64,000 bases of DNA from Parasponia andersonii (lineage: Eukaryota > Streptophyta > Magnoliopsida > Rosales > Cannabaceae). Position numbers and translations under genes: made by a program. Shown piece by piece: positions 47,546 through 59,309 of the stretch; position 1 is the stretch's first letter, and each line of letters begins with the position of its first letter. The notes beneath the pieces are model-generated. The model worked only from the letters and a program-made list of their open reading frames with translations. It had not been told where the DNA came from and did not search any database. The stretch lies in NCBI GenBank assembly GCA_002914805.1, contig JXTB01000201.1:371179-435178 (forward strand), read 5' to 3'.

Positions 47546-49190
47546 TGGGATCTCATGATAATATTGTTGATATAGGACATGTACAAGACTCACTAGATGG
47601 AACATTTCTTCATGGAAGAGAGATTGGAGAGAGTAACTATCATGTATTAATAGAAATAATACTTAACCACAATGCCTCTCTTCCAATTCCAAATCCAAAT
47701 AACCCTGATACATCAAATGTTATTCTAGTACTTGGATTCTATGTTCCATGGCCTAAGTTTCTTGTTATTTTTGACAATGATCTAGTAAGTTTTTACCTAT
47801 ATATGGATACATATGTTTTGTATGTCAATATTTCTTTGAGATTTTGAGTAACTATTTTTTATTTGTAGGTTATTAATGAAAGAAATAAGAGACAACCAAA
47901 GCAAACAGTTGCTTCCTAACCAACACCTCCTCTAACACAATAGAATTCACATCCATCACCTAGAAAAAAAGAGTCGTATCTTACACAAACACAACAAAGT
48001 GGAGTTAATCACCTAGTTTCAGCTAGACTACTATTGAAGAGTATTTACCATTGGGAAGAAGGTGACTTCATCAATGTTCCCTTTGATGAGGATGTTTTTG
48101 GTCAAGCTTTTCGATTATAGGTATTCAAAGATGACATTTTACAATTTTGCAACCTGGAGATGATCGAGGCTGTTCCTATAACATCATACATGAAATAATA
48201 CTTTAATTACACATTTTCATAATAAGCATTGGTAGTACATATTCTTTTTATATAGTTTGTATAATGTTATAAATAATGTTGTAGATGATTACACTGCATT
48301 ATGATACAACTTGGCCATCAATATATATATATATATGTTCATAGATCTAAGTAATATTGCTACAGAGAGTGATCTATAAGAGACTCGTGCTGAATCTTTG
48401 TCATCCTGGATGCTTATGATGGAAAATGACAAGCAAAAATTACTTGTTCCATAGAATCATGCATAAGATTATGAACTTACTAATTGCAAATTTCTTTTGA
48501 TTTCATTAATCTCTGTAATAATTTATTTATGATTTTTATTAATAATTGAATACTTAGGGAGCATTGGATGTTACTTCTTATTCACCCTTCCAGAGAATAT
48601 ATTTGGTTTCTAGATCTTTTGAACTTGGACATTTGTGAGGAAATTGGCCTCACCATGATAAAGTAAGTCTTTTTTTCCTAATAATTTATTGCTCTTATAC
48701 ATTTTACATAAACTAAAAGAAATATGTGTTTCCAATTTTATATGTATCAATCAAAAAGGCATTTTGATTGTATAATGACTTCAAAGGATTAAGAGAATAT
48801 AGAGCAAATGGTCTAGTTTATAAGCATCTCAATAAGATACGTAAATGAATTGTTCTATATATATATTTATTGATTATATGTTGTTCATTCTAACTTTTTA
48901 TGTATTCTTTCTATTTGTATGTAGTGTCCTAGATAACAATCACATGTAGAATGTGGTTTTTATGTATGCAAATATATGAGTGAGATCATTGAACAAGCTA
49001 ACATTCGATCATTTCTCACTACAAGGGTATATGCTAATTTCATGTACATGTACAATTTTAACATATAATATTACACATTTTAAAATAAAGTTATATATTC
49101 TAACAAATTTATTATTTTCTGAATGTATAGTTCGAAGTACAAACTTCTACACAATGGATGATATAAATATGAGATATGAAGAATAGGTTG
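47545..49190 (+). pseudogene. CACTA-encoded Ulp1-like (C48) cysteine protease pseudogene
   Basis: A first part (47545-47784, IVDIGHVQDSLDGTFLHGRE, then DTSNVILVLGFYVPWPKFLV) is followed by short exons. The protease core is recognisable. EHWMLLLIHPSREYIWFLDL holds the catalytic His (CAT 48562-48564) and Asp (GAT 48613-48615). YRANGLVYKHLNK follows. CPR-stop-QSHVECGFYVCKYMSE holds the catalytic Cys (TGT 48952-48954). The end is MDDINMRYEE near 49186. Ulp1-like domains are common passengers of plant CACTA and Mutator elements; the role there is unknown. Stops at several points make it inactive. The host SUMO protease genes have a different N-terminus. Confidence 0.8.
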
Positions 49191-49499
49191 AAAAGCTTAA
49201 GGATTATATTGGTTGAGGTTATCCTTTATCCTATTTGATCATGACTTATTGATATGTATATAGCTCTTAGGCTGATGTTCTTATTTTTGACTAAATTTGT
49301 TAACTTAGATTATGCATATGACTTGTTAGCTAGTTATTAATAGTTTAATTTGTAACTAAACCTTAATTAAATATTGTGCTTTTATGTATGTGGATCTAGT
49401 ATTATATGTATATTTTGATGACCCTTTAATTCTGTTTTTTTTATATGAAATCTAGGGGGTTTGAATGAATTTTAATTAAAAATCTTCTAGAAAATGTTT

Positions 49500-49566
49500 A
49501 CCATGTCACTAGAAAAGCGAAGTGATATATATACTACGTCACCAAAAAAGCGACGTCATATTTCTA
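49500..49566. repeat. CACTA right subterminal repeats, terminus absent
   Basis: Words GTCACTAGAAAAGCGAAGTG and CGTCACC..AAAAGCGACGTCAT match the left subterminal region. No inverted CACTA terminus follows. The remaining sequence to 49666 is A-rich and unassigned. Confidence 0.6.
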
Positions 49567-49666
49567 CATAGTTTTAAAAACTTAAAAAATAATTAAAGAT
49601 AAAAAAATATTTTTTTGCATAGTTTTATCAAGATTATAAAACATGAATACATATAAATTAAGAACA

Positions 49667-51014
49667 TGTTGGAAATGAAAATAAAAGGTAAACATGATCA
49701 TCAACTCATATAACATCTAATTAAATAATCATTCAAACTCATTGAATCTATTGACAATCATACAAACTAGAGCATATTCTTAACATAGACAAGACTAAAC
49801 ATAATGGAGAGATAAGTAAAACCTAATGGGCTTATTGGGCTTGTTGGGCTCAACTAATTATTAAATATTTATTGGGCTTTAATTTGAGCTAGACAGGGGA
49901 CCTGATGGATCCATAAAGTCGAATCTCTATTGGACCATATATTCACAATCATAATTAACTCATGATTATGATTGGGTCTTGTCTATTAATATTGGGGCAT
50001 GCCACTATAGGTCTAATATTGAACTCTTAGACTAAATGTCATTTATTTTTTGTAAAGCTTATTATCAAATAATTAGCTCGATCTATTTAGCATATATTAT
50101 ACCTGTAGAGGTACCCCCAATGCAATATAATATCATACTATTAGGGTGAAATTATCGTATTATCCCTCTAGTATATATTTACTTTTGAGTTGTCATTTTT
50201 TATCTAATAGATAATAGTTGACTACAGTGTTTGTATCTACTTATATCAATATAGTCAAATTCATATAGTGAATATCAGAGCCCTAGTTTATATTATCCAA
50301 GTACTTGAAAAAACTCAAAGTAATATTAAGTACTTGAAAAAACTCAAAGTAACATTATGTGCATAGCATTCATCATGAAAAATATTCTATATATTTCATA
50401 CACCTTATCTTCCAAGATATCAGAATTCGAATCATAAATCGAAACTAGTCCTTTGGTAACTCAAAAAGACAAAACATATGAAAGTAAGTCCGTTAATCAC
50501 TAGGATTAAAATTTTCTATAATAGTGCTAGATTAGTGAAATTAGAAATTTGAATTACAACACTTAACCTTAAATTCTACTTCACTTAGTTCTGTTCAATG
50601 TTGTTATAACTTTCTTATAATACATTAGTATTTCTATCCAAAGACTCACTTCGATAATTAGAGACAACATTAATCAAATTAATAATACTATATTCTATGG
50701 CATAGTAAAGTACTCTATCTTCAATATGCAGAATGCGAACAATTTAATTTAGAGATAATGAAATAAAGAATATAGTGTCTCCCACATATAAACTCATCAT
50801 ATGAATAATTCTTTATTACTCATTACATGTCTCAGAATCTTTTAGATGTTTACATAAGATAAACATGCATATCACATGTATATCAATACGATATTAAATA
50901 AAATAGAAATTTATAACATGGAATTTATTAATAACAAATAGATAACAAATAATCCGATAAATATTGTTTATAATGTCAAAATAATAAACTACTTTATAAG
51001 ACATTATTCCAACA
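49667..51014 (-). mobile_element. Copia-type LTR, right copy
   Basis: The minus strand starts TGTTGGAATAATGTC at 51014, matching the start of the solo LTR at 42727. Homology to 34137-34687 is clear from about 49805 to 50405, and to the solo LTR beyond that. A TGTTGGAAATG at 49667 could be its other end, but 49667-49804 aligns poorly. A 32-bp tandem duplication (AAGTACTTGAAAAAACTCAA) lies at about 50309-50365. AGATG at 51015-51019 equals 33638-33642. No internal copia sequence is left. Confidence 0.75.
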
Positions 51015-51019
51015 AGATG

Positions 51020-54000
51020 GTTGAGATCAGACTAGCAAGGGAGTTACTAATGGTATGATTCTTATTTCATACTCTTGAGCTCATGTTTTATTTGATATTG
51101 GTGCTATGTATTCTTTTATATCCTTGTTATTTGCTTAATTGTTAAAATTGGAATATTCTTTGTTATATCCTGTTTTGACTTTAGGAACCCTAATGGGTGG
51201 AGTAGCTGATGTTTCCACTGTGTGTCGTGATTATCTTATTTTGATTGACGATAAAGAGTTACTAGTTGATTTGATTATGTTGCCTTTGTAATAATTTGAT
51301 GTGATTCTCGGTATGGATTGATTATCCATATATAGAGCTATTGACTATTTCAAAAAGAGAGTTACTCTTTTGCTAAAGGATGGATGCCCTATTATTTATC
51401 AAGTTTGATTGAATCCTGTGAAACCTAGTTCGATTTTGAAAGCATGCATGGGTGAAAGGAAGAAACTCGAGTATTATGGGAATTTATTTACCATTAGTGG
51501 TGATATGAGAATCACCAATCAAAACCCCTGGATATCAGTGGTTAGTGAGTTTCCAAATATTTTTTGGATGATTTACCGAGACTACCACCTGACAGGGAGA
51601 TCGAGTTTTGTATTAATTTGATTCTCAAAACTCAGCTAGTTTCTATTTTAACATATTGTATGGCTCCAATAGAAATGACTGAGTTGAGAAGTACTGTATT
51701 GATTAGACTTGTACTTCACAGTAAGCTTATTCAAACTTTTGTAATCACAGGATAATTGAGAACAAGTATCCTCTGCCAAGGATAAATGAGTTGTTTGATC
51801 AAGATTGATTTGAGATCGGGTTATCATTAGTTAAAAATTAGAGAGTAAGACATACCAAAACCTGCATTCAAAACTCGTTATAGCCACTTTGAGTTTTTGG
51901 TTATGCTATTTGGTCTGACTAATGATTCTACAGCATTCATAGATCTCACAAATAGAATTTTCAAATATTATCTAGATCAGTTTGTGGTTGTCTTTATTGA
52001 TGATATCTTAGTATACTCGAAGACTCGAGAAGAACATGCTGATCACTTGAGGATTGTACTTTAAATTTTAAGAGATCATTAACTTTATGCTAAGAGATCC
52101 AAGTGTGACTTTGGATGACAGAAGTGAAATTCTTAGGGTATGTGATTTCTCAAGAAGGTATTTTAGTTGATCCCACTAAGATAGATTTTGTTCTAAAATA
52201 GGAAAGACTAAAAGAATGTAACTGAGATAAGAATTTTCGTTAGTTTAGTTGGCTACTATTGTCGTTTTCTTGAGAACTTCTCTAGAATTGCATTATCTTT
52301 GACGAAGTTAATAAGAAAAGATATGAAGTTCACTTGGGATGATAATTATGAAGACATTTTCATGGAATTAAAGAAGAGATTAACAACTACACCTATTCTT
52401 ATTGTTCCTAATAATAATTAACCTTATGTTATGTACACCGATGCTTCTAGTTCTTGATTGGAATATGTCTTAATGAAAAATGGCAAGGTAGTGGCATATG
52501 CTTCTCATCAGTTAAAGCTAGATGAGAAGAATTATTCTACCCATGACTTGGAGCTTGCAGTGGTAATTTTTGCTCTCAAGATTTGGAGATGTTACTTATG
52601 TGATGTGAAATTTAATGTGTTCTCCGACCACAAGAGCTTGAAGTATCTCTTCACTCAACATGATTTGAACTTGAGATTGCGTAGATGGGTTGAGTATATG
52701 GAAGATTATGACTTCGACCTATAATACCATTCTGGCAAAGTCAATGTTGTAGCTGATATATTGAGTAGAAAACTTTATAGTATATTAGTTACACTTATTT
52801 TTCAAGATTGGAAGAACTCGGTGGCAATTGGTGATTACAATTTGTAGTATTTTAGGACTAATAAAGTTGCTTGCCTTAGTAATATTATTGCCATACCAAC
52901 ACTACTCTAAATAGTACAAGTCAATGGCAAGACCAAAAGTTGAGGACGATCTAGAATCAACTCGAAAATGGTGAATAGTTGGAAAGTTTGAGTACAAATA
53001 AAAAAGGATTTATGCTTTTCAGAGAAAAACTAGTGGTAGCTAGCAATCCTCACCTTAGAGAGACCACTCACAGTAAGGCTCATAAGTCCAAGTTTATGGT
53101 ACATCTTGGTAGTACAAAGATGTACAATGATCTAAAAAGACAGACCTGGTAGAAAGGTATGAAGCATGATATAGCTACTTTTGTGGCTAAGTGTACGACC
53201 TATCAATAAGTCAAGGTAGAACACCAAAGACCAACTGGATTACTCCAACCTTTGCCTATACCGGAGTGGATATAGGATAAGATCACAATGGACTTTCTAA
53301 TGGGTTTGCCAATAACTCGGAGAAAGAACAATGTAGTTTGGGTGATAGTTGATCAGATGATGAAGACTACTTCTTTCATGCCAATCAAGTCTGATTTTTT
53401 ACTCAACAAATTCAATTATCTCTACGTCGATAATATTGTTTGGTTGCATGGGGTACCATCAAGTATAGTTTCTGACAAAGACCTAAGATTTACATCAAAG
53501 TTTTGGAGAGCTTTGTAGATAACTTTAGGAACAGAACTAAATCTCAGTATAGCTCATTATCCTCAGACAGACAGCTATTCTGAGAAGACTATTTAGATTC
53601 TAGAAAACATGTTTCACTCTTATATACTGAATTTTGATGAAGCTGAGATAATCACCTGTCATTTGTAGAGTTTGTTTACAACAACAACTACCAAACTAGT
53701 CTTGGCATGGCTCCATATGAGGTATTATATGGGAGATCATGTAGATCACCCTTGTGTTGGGCTGATGCAAAGGAGTGTATTACACTTAGGCTAGAATTAA
53801 TATAAGAGGCTATTGAGAAGATTAATAAGATTCAGAAAAGACTTAAAGTTATGCAGAGTCATCAGAAAAGCTATACAAACCCAAAGAGACACAAAGTAGA
53901 GCTTGAGATTGGTGATCAAGTATTCTTAAAAGTCATGCCAAGATATGGGATCACCAGATTTGGACTTAAAGGCAAATTAGTTCCAAGATATATTGGACCA

Positions 54001-54290
54001 TTTAAGATTACTGCTAGAATTGGACCTGTAGCGTATTGCTTGGATTTGCCCTCACAATTGGGTCGAGTGTATATTATTTTCCATGTCTCGATACTTAAAA
54101 AATATGTGATTGACCTATCGCATGTCATTCAGTATGTGGAAGTATAGTTACAAGAGGACGTAATATATGAGGAACAACTAGTTCGAATACTAAGAAAAGA
54201 GCTCAAAGTGCTTCAAAATAGAGAGATACCACTTGTATAGGTTCTCTGCCACATGGGAGCTTGAAACATTCTTATTTGTTTAATTGTTAA
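51020..54290 (+). pseudogene. Gypsy pol pseudogene (protease to chromodomain)
   Basis: It continues the gag-pol of 32459-33637. The protease active site is changed to LFDIGAMYSFI (usual DTGA). VILGMD follows. The RT motif [17 protein letters not shown] keeps its catalytic aspartates (about 51985-52025). RNase H begins with YTDAS and [18 protein letters not shown]. Integrase has MDFLMGLPITRRKNNVVWVI and a GPFKITARIGPVAYCLD tail. The chromodomain end is shortened: VRILRKELKVLQNREIPLV, a stop, then a deletion into CHMGA. Dozens of stops and frameshifts make this copy much older looking than the pol at 21010-24376. Confidence 0.87.
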
Positions 54291-54347
54291 CTTGAAGTTG
54301 TACTTTGACCTTTAAATTGCATTTGAATTTCAAAACGAAATTCTTTT

Positions 54348-54360
54348 AAGGAGAGAAGGA
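54348..54360 (+). other. Polypurine tract of the split gypsy element
   Basis: AAGGAGAGAAGGA adjoins the TGTGAAAACC start of the 3' LTR. Confidence 0.75.
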
Positions 54361-56819
54361 TGTGAAAACCTATTTCTAGATGGGATATTTGGGTAATTTA
54401 CTAACCAATAACAAACTTGTTAATAAGCATTTTTGTATTAAAATAAACAAAATATCTAGAGTTTTAAATTAAGGTGCTACAACGGTTGAAATTGAATAAA
54501 AGGGCTTTAAGAACTTTATCTTCTTCATTGAAGGACCTGAGAGAGGGAGAGAAGAAACCGAGGACACTGCCACCACATTGCGCCGCTGCCGAACCTATGT
54601 GCCTACTCCTCTTTAGTTGCCGACGAACTAGCACCAGTCGTATCCGCTATGAAATGTCACCAGAAATTGCAGATCAGCTGTGTTGAAAATTCTGGCCACC
54701 GATCGGATTTTTGGCCACTTGAATTCTGTCAAACCTCCTTTTAACTCACCTTTGGTACTGTTGGACTCGTATCATCATCACCATCAAGTCACGACCATTA
54801 ACTCACCTTTGTTAAGATTTTCACTATTTTTTCTGTTTTAACCAAAGTTTGTAAAAAGTGATATTTTCGTAATTATCTTGATTAAGTAATTAATTTACCC
54901 GAGATAAATATATGAGGTGAAAGAGAATTAAAAATCATGAATAATTATGGTTGGTAGAAGTAAAAACAGTGAACGAAAGTGCGGTAAATTTTAATAAAAA
55001 AAGATATTTTTCTAAATATTTACAAAAAGTGGTATTATTGTAATTTTTGGATTTTTGAGCTTAATTAATGTTCAGGACCTCGAAACTAAATTGCGACTTC
55101 GAATTTGGACTCACTAAGATCAAGCTCACATTTTATGAGTATCCATGCTATAAGTACTAAAGAAAAGAAATCTAATTTGATTGATGGGTTAGCTGGAATT
55201 GAAGCGGGGATGAATGCGAGGCACGGGCAAGGGAATACCGTCATTAAAAATTACTTCCGCATATATTCTTATTATGAGATAAATGATTTCAATTATGTAA
55301 GCTTGATGTTATTTGAAAACGTACTTATAACTGGGTATTTTATTTTGTAAAATATGATTTAATCAAATTGAACTTGAAAATGTATTTTGATTTAATAGAA
55401 GTTAAACAAATGTTTTTTTTAGATCTAAAAGAGAAAATATTTTGATTTAAATAAATGCAAATCATGATATAAAGTACCACTATGTTTCGAAGTAAAACGA
55501 AAATTGGAATTTTGTAGCTCAAAATTGTACCATTTTGCTTGCCTCGAGTTGGTCCCGTATTGAGACCTACTTTTGATAAAGTATATATCGAACCTAGTAT
55601 TTTTGGATGCTCTGAATTCAGTGGTGACCTATGTTTTTCCATTTAAGGCTTCGAAAAAAAAGTCACTTTTTCAAGTAGACTTAACAAGATCTAGAAATTG
55701 TCGTTCAAATACCTGAGTGACTGAGTGACTAACAAGAGATATTTCGAGCGTCATTAGCCTGGTATTACTATCATATCGAGGAAGAGGTTTGATTATCTAA
55801 TTTTATATCTATTTTGAATTTTAATTGTATTAAAATTGATTTATGAAAAATCATAATTTTATGATGGTTTAATTAGTTGTTAAAAATTGACGGATTATAT
55901 TGAGATTAGACTATGTAGATTTTTATACATATTTTTATATTTTGATTATGAGGTAAAACAACGGTGTGCTATCTATGTATAGTAAATCCCAGAATTAATT
56001 GCATGACTTGATTATAGAATGCATAGTTGTGGTAAACTATTATATGTTGTATATACTATAGGATCACACACTAGAGTTCTATTATAACATTGCAGTATTT
56101 TAGATCACTGGTGAGTTGTTGCAGTGCTAGGTAAGCGACCTAGACTCCTACACAGATTTTTGCGGATATGCCCATAAGCAGTATCAAGATGTTAGATACA
56201 TCTGCTACAGAGGTATTACAGGATTGTGATGGTAGGATGAGAGCTCACTTATTTACTTGTGAATATATGATATGTACAATGGTGTAGTTTTTGGAATTGG
56301 GTTTGAGTGTGTGATTATTCTGGATACCAATGATTTATAAACTTGATTTATAAATGGATTTAAAGGTACTAACTATGCAGGTATGAGAAATTGTCATCCA
56401 AATGTAATTGAATTCTTACTGAGCATGTGAATGCTCACCCCTTACTTTTATCCTCTTAGGTGAGTGCTTGGTTTGATTTTAGATACTCAGAAGTAGAGTA
56501 GTGAGGAGCTAGTTACCTTACTGGGAATTGATAATCATGTAAAATATTTCTATTTATTTGACTTGGTTTGTAATAAAATACTTAGTGGCCCGTTTCACGA
56601 ACTCGGTCTGTATAATTATTGTGCTAGAAAATGAGACTACTGATAGTGATACTTGGTTTGTTTTAATAAATTTTATTAATAATCTACTTCTAATGGTGAT
56701 CACAAAACTATGAGAATTTTACTTTTAAAATTATTTTTATAAATTTTTAAAAAACAATATTTGAATTTCTACTTGTGAAATTTCTTTTCTGTCATTGGCC
56801 CAAGATTTGGATCGTGACA
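54361..56819 (+). repeat. 3' LTR of the split gypsy element
   Basis: It starts TGTGAAAACC and ends CAAGATTTGGATCGTGACA. It is homologous to 30225-32316 over most of its length; 55110-55450 is longer than the 5' copy. The short open frames inside it are not genes. Confidence 0.88.
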
Positions 56820-57880
56820 TATTTTTTTTCTATTTTCTCCTTTTTTTTTTCTTTTTCTAAATAGATAAGCCCATATTTTAGTTTAGTATTCGAGTTCTAA
56901 AATTAGTTTAGCAACTCAAAGGAAAAAAATAATGTAAAAAGTGTAGAATCTAGGTAGTCTTGATTTTTGTGTACATTTATAAAGGAGAAGAGTGTAGTTA
57001 TTTCTTAGTTTATTATTATTATTATTATTATTATTTATTTTTGAATGAATGAATCTGTTATTATAAAAAAAGTCATATATTTTACAATAACAAATTTTAT
57101 CGGAGAATGAAATTCCTCCGATCAAAGTGGCTCATCTTCTAATCTTAAAGTAAATTTAGCTAAATCATGTATAATTTTATTAACTTCACAATACACTTGT
57201 TTAACTAAAATATCAGAAAAATCAGATATTAAACTAAATGTATCTAACAGTAGATAACTAAACTTCAAATGATAATAAAATTATTACTAAAAATAATAAA
57301 ATCATTACTAAAAGTTTGTATCACTGTCGATATATCTGAGTCTAATATTTAGAGATTTAAACTAATACGCATCGTCCATAAAAAGAAATCTGACAACGTT
57401 TATCTCCACCGTCATAGGAGTAAGGGACTAATATGCATCGTCCATAAAAAGAAATCTGACAACTTTTATCTCCGATAATCCTCTTGGAAAGAGTTACTAT
57501 ACTACACCTTTGGCATCATCATTTAGTTGTTTAACGCCTACTTTTGAAAGAGAAGACCAATTGGTGGTCTCCTCCCTTCAGTTTTTTCCAATTGTGTAAG
57601 ATATATAAGAAAATACAATGAAAAAACCATCTCACAGTAGGGAGACTAATAATGACAGAAAGATAAAATAGATACTGAATTTTATTCGATAAACGAAACA
57701 GAAAAAAGTTAGTAAGAGTATAATATTATTGATGCTGAAAAAAGACTGCTTTAAAAGTTCTTATCTGGAATAATCATATGTACAGTAAAGTAAGAGATCT
57801 TTCATATTAAAAAGGAAAAGACATAACAAAGTGAATTTTTTTGAAACAAAAACTTTGGACTAGCAAACGGCCAGGGAGTT
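56820..57880. other. AT-rich intergenic sequence with a (TTA)n tract and a short duplication
   Basis: (TTA)n lies at about 57012-57036. GCATCGTCCATAAAAAGAAA occurs at about 57369 and again at about 57436, within a unit repeated after about 68 bp. No gene is seen. Confidence 0.6.
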
Positions 57881-58687
57881 ATGTTTGAATGGAGGATCTC
57901 GGCGGGTTGATGTTTCATCGGAGCAAACCTCTGGCATCAGGACGGGTGCTCCTGGTTGTCATTCTTGAAGGTGCCATCAGACGTTGTATAGCTTTTTTGT
58001 TCGGGGAGAGCGTGGTTGCGAGTTTCTCACTCTCTTTTACACGCTCAACCTCTTCCCACAGACGGCGCCAAACTGTTGGAGCAGTTTCTCACCAGCCGTC
58101 CACGTGTCTCCTACTGCTGACGCTGGATTCTCCAACTGTCCACGTGTCCTTGCTGTCTCAAAGCTCTCTGAACTCCAAGCAAGATCGGAGAGGCGGGGGT
58201 GGCTACCTGCAAAAACTCTCCGATGCTTAAGTCACTGGTTTATCTTTGTGTTTGGAAGCAAGGAAAAATATTTCAGTATGAATATTTATGTCTTTTTCTA
58301 TGGATCTCTGTCTGTTTTCTTTTTTGTTCACAGACTATTTTATATATATCAGTTTTTTTGTGCGGACATGCTCCTCTCGGGAACGCATGGCTTTTATATA
58401 TGTAGTCCTGAGATAGTGAAACTGTTGGTTCTCTATCTCAGGAATGAGTACCTTTCACCTTAAGATCTTTTTTAACAATCACGGGCCGAGATTTCTGTGA
58501 TCTCCTCTGTGCTACCATGGCCTGATTTTCGCCGCCTCCTACGGTTTCAATATGTCAGGAGTAAGATTTTGGCAAATCGCCGTTCTGTCAAGACGGCTTG
58601 TCCCTACGCACACACCTATCCAGAATCACATTAAATGCTCTGTCTGGGTCTGGAGCCATGGGTTGCTTTCCGTTATATTCAGTCTGA

Positions 58688-58864
58688 AGACCCTTGGGGC
58701 TTCCGACCCCCAGCTGCCGAGGTAGGGGCCGCCGTTCCCAGATGGCAGACCCTTGGGGCTTCCGACTCCCAGCTGTCGAGGTAGGGACCGCCGTTCTCAG
58801 ATGGCAGACCCTTGGGGCTTCCGGCCCCCAGCTGTCGAGGTTGGGGTCTGACTGGGCCAAACCA
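58688..58864. repeat. Three tandem copies of a 59-bp repeat
   Basis: AGACCCTTGGGGCTTCCG begins at 58688, 58747 and 58806, each followed by CCCAGCTG(C/T)CGAGGT. Copies differ at a few positions and the third diverges at its end. Confidence 0.92.
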
Positions 58865-58978
58865 TCTGGGGTCAGTGATGGACTCGGCCCTAATCCTGGA
58901 TGGCCCAATGGCCGATTGTGAGATCACGTGCGATCCGCGTGGCTTAAGGTTCGGGAACGGGTCCCACAACTGCCCCTA

Positions 58979-59018
58979 TTTCCCTACTTGATGGATTCGT
59001 GTCTATCAAGTAGGGAAA
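58979..59018. other. Perfect 14-bp inverted repeat
   Basis: TTTCCCTACTTGAT at 58979-58992 and ATCAAGTAGGGAAA at 59005-59018 are exact inverse complements around a 12-base loop, 290 bp upstream of the ATG at 59310. Confidence 0.9.
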
Positions 59019-59309
59019 CCGTCTCTTCGCTTCTCCTATCTGAGGAACGCACGTGGTTCCCTCTTCCCGATGTAGAGATACGCCATCTCTCATCATGAGA
59101 TCTGATTGAATTTTGAAGTTCTGACTGTTCGATTTCTTTTATTCTCTCCTCTTTCAAAAGAACTTTTCGGCTTCCCCCCTTTAAAAACCGTAACTGTGTT
59201 TATCTGCCGTTTTACAAAAATTTTCAATCACCCTATTCTCACAACACCCTAAGGTTTCTGCTTCCTTCTCTTCCGAAAATTCTCACTCTCCCAGTCGTCT
59301 TTCGGAACA

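Larger units (their letters stand above)
34688..49566 (+). mobile_element. CACTA (En/Spm) transposon, right terminus missing
   Basis: The left terminus reads CACTACTAAAAAACAGGGC at 34688, a standard CACTA terminal repeat. Subterminal motifs with ACGTC and TGTCAC words follow to about 35070. Decayed coding regions follow in the usual order: a TNP2-type transposase with DUF4218 and DUF4216 regions, then a TNP1-type region and a Ulp1-like protease. Related subterminal words (CACTAGAAAAGCGA, CGTCACC, GCGACGTCAT) lie at 49506-49556, but no inverted CACTA terminus is found, so the right end is deleted. It was itself hit by a gypsy element (35815-40582) and a copia-type LTR (42727-44089). Confidence 0.85.
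30225..56819 (+). mobile_element. Ty3/gypsy chromovirus (plus strand) split by a nested 17-kb insertion
   Basis: The LTRs at 30225-32316 and 54361-56819 are homologous and in the same orientation. A PBS follows the first and a PPT precedes the second. Gag lies at 32459-33637 and pol resumes at 51020-54290. The coding sequence is interrupted between 33643 and 51014 by foreign sequence flanked by AGATG. The proteins are close to those of the element at 19035-29736, so both belong to one Tekay-like lineage, but here frameshifts and stops are far more numerous. The 5' LTR has lost its first about 26 bases, so no outer target duplication can be read. Confidence 0.88.
57881..59309 (+). other. GC-rich leader of a transposon-like gene, possibly LTR or 5' UTR
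   Basis: Base composition changes sharply here. The phrase ACGGCGCCAAACTGTTGGAG at 58062-58081 and the nearby AGAGGCGGGGGTGGCTACCT are of a type I remember from plant LTR retroelements. A perfect 9-bp hairpin lies at 58408-58441 and a 14-bp one at 58979-59018. Three tandem 59-bp repeats start at 58688. The CT-rich stretch 59130-59300 just before the ATG suits a transcribed leader. I found no second LTR copy in the window. Confidence 0.4.

Noticed and set aside
58588..58969. Overlapping 75-106 codon frames on both strands
   Set aside because: They arise from the 59-bp tandem repeat, which stays open in several frames because of its composition.
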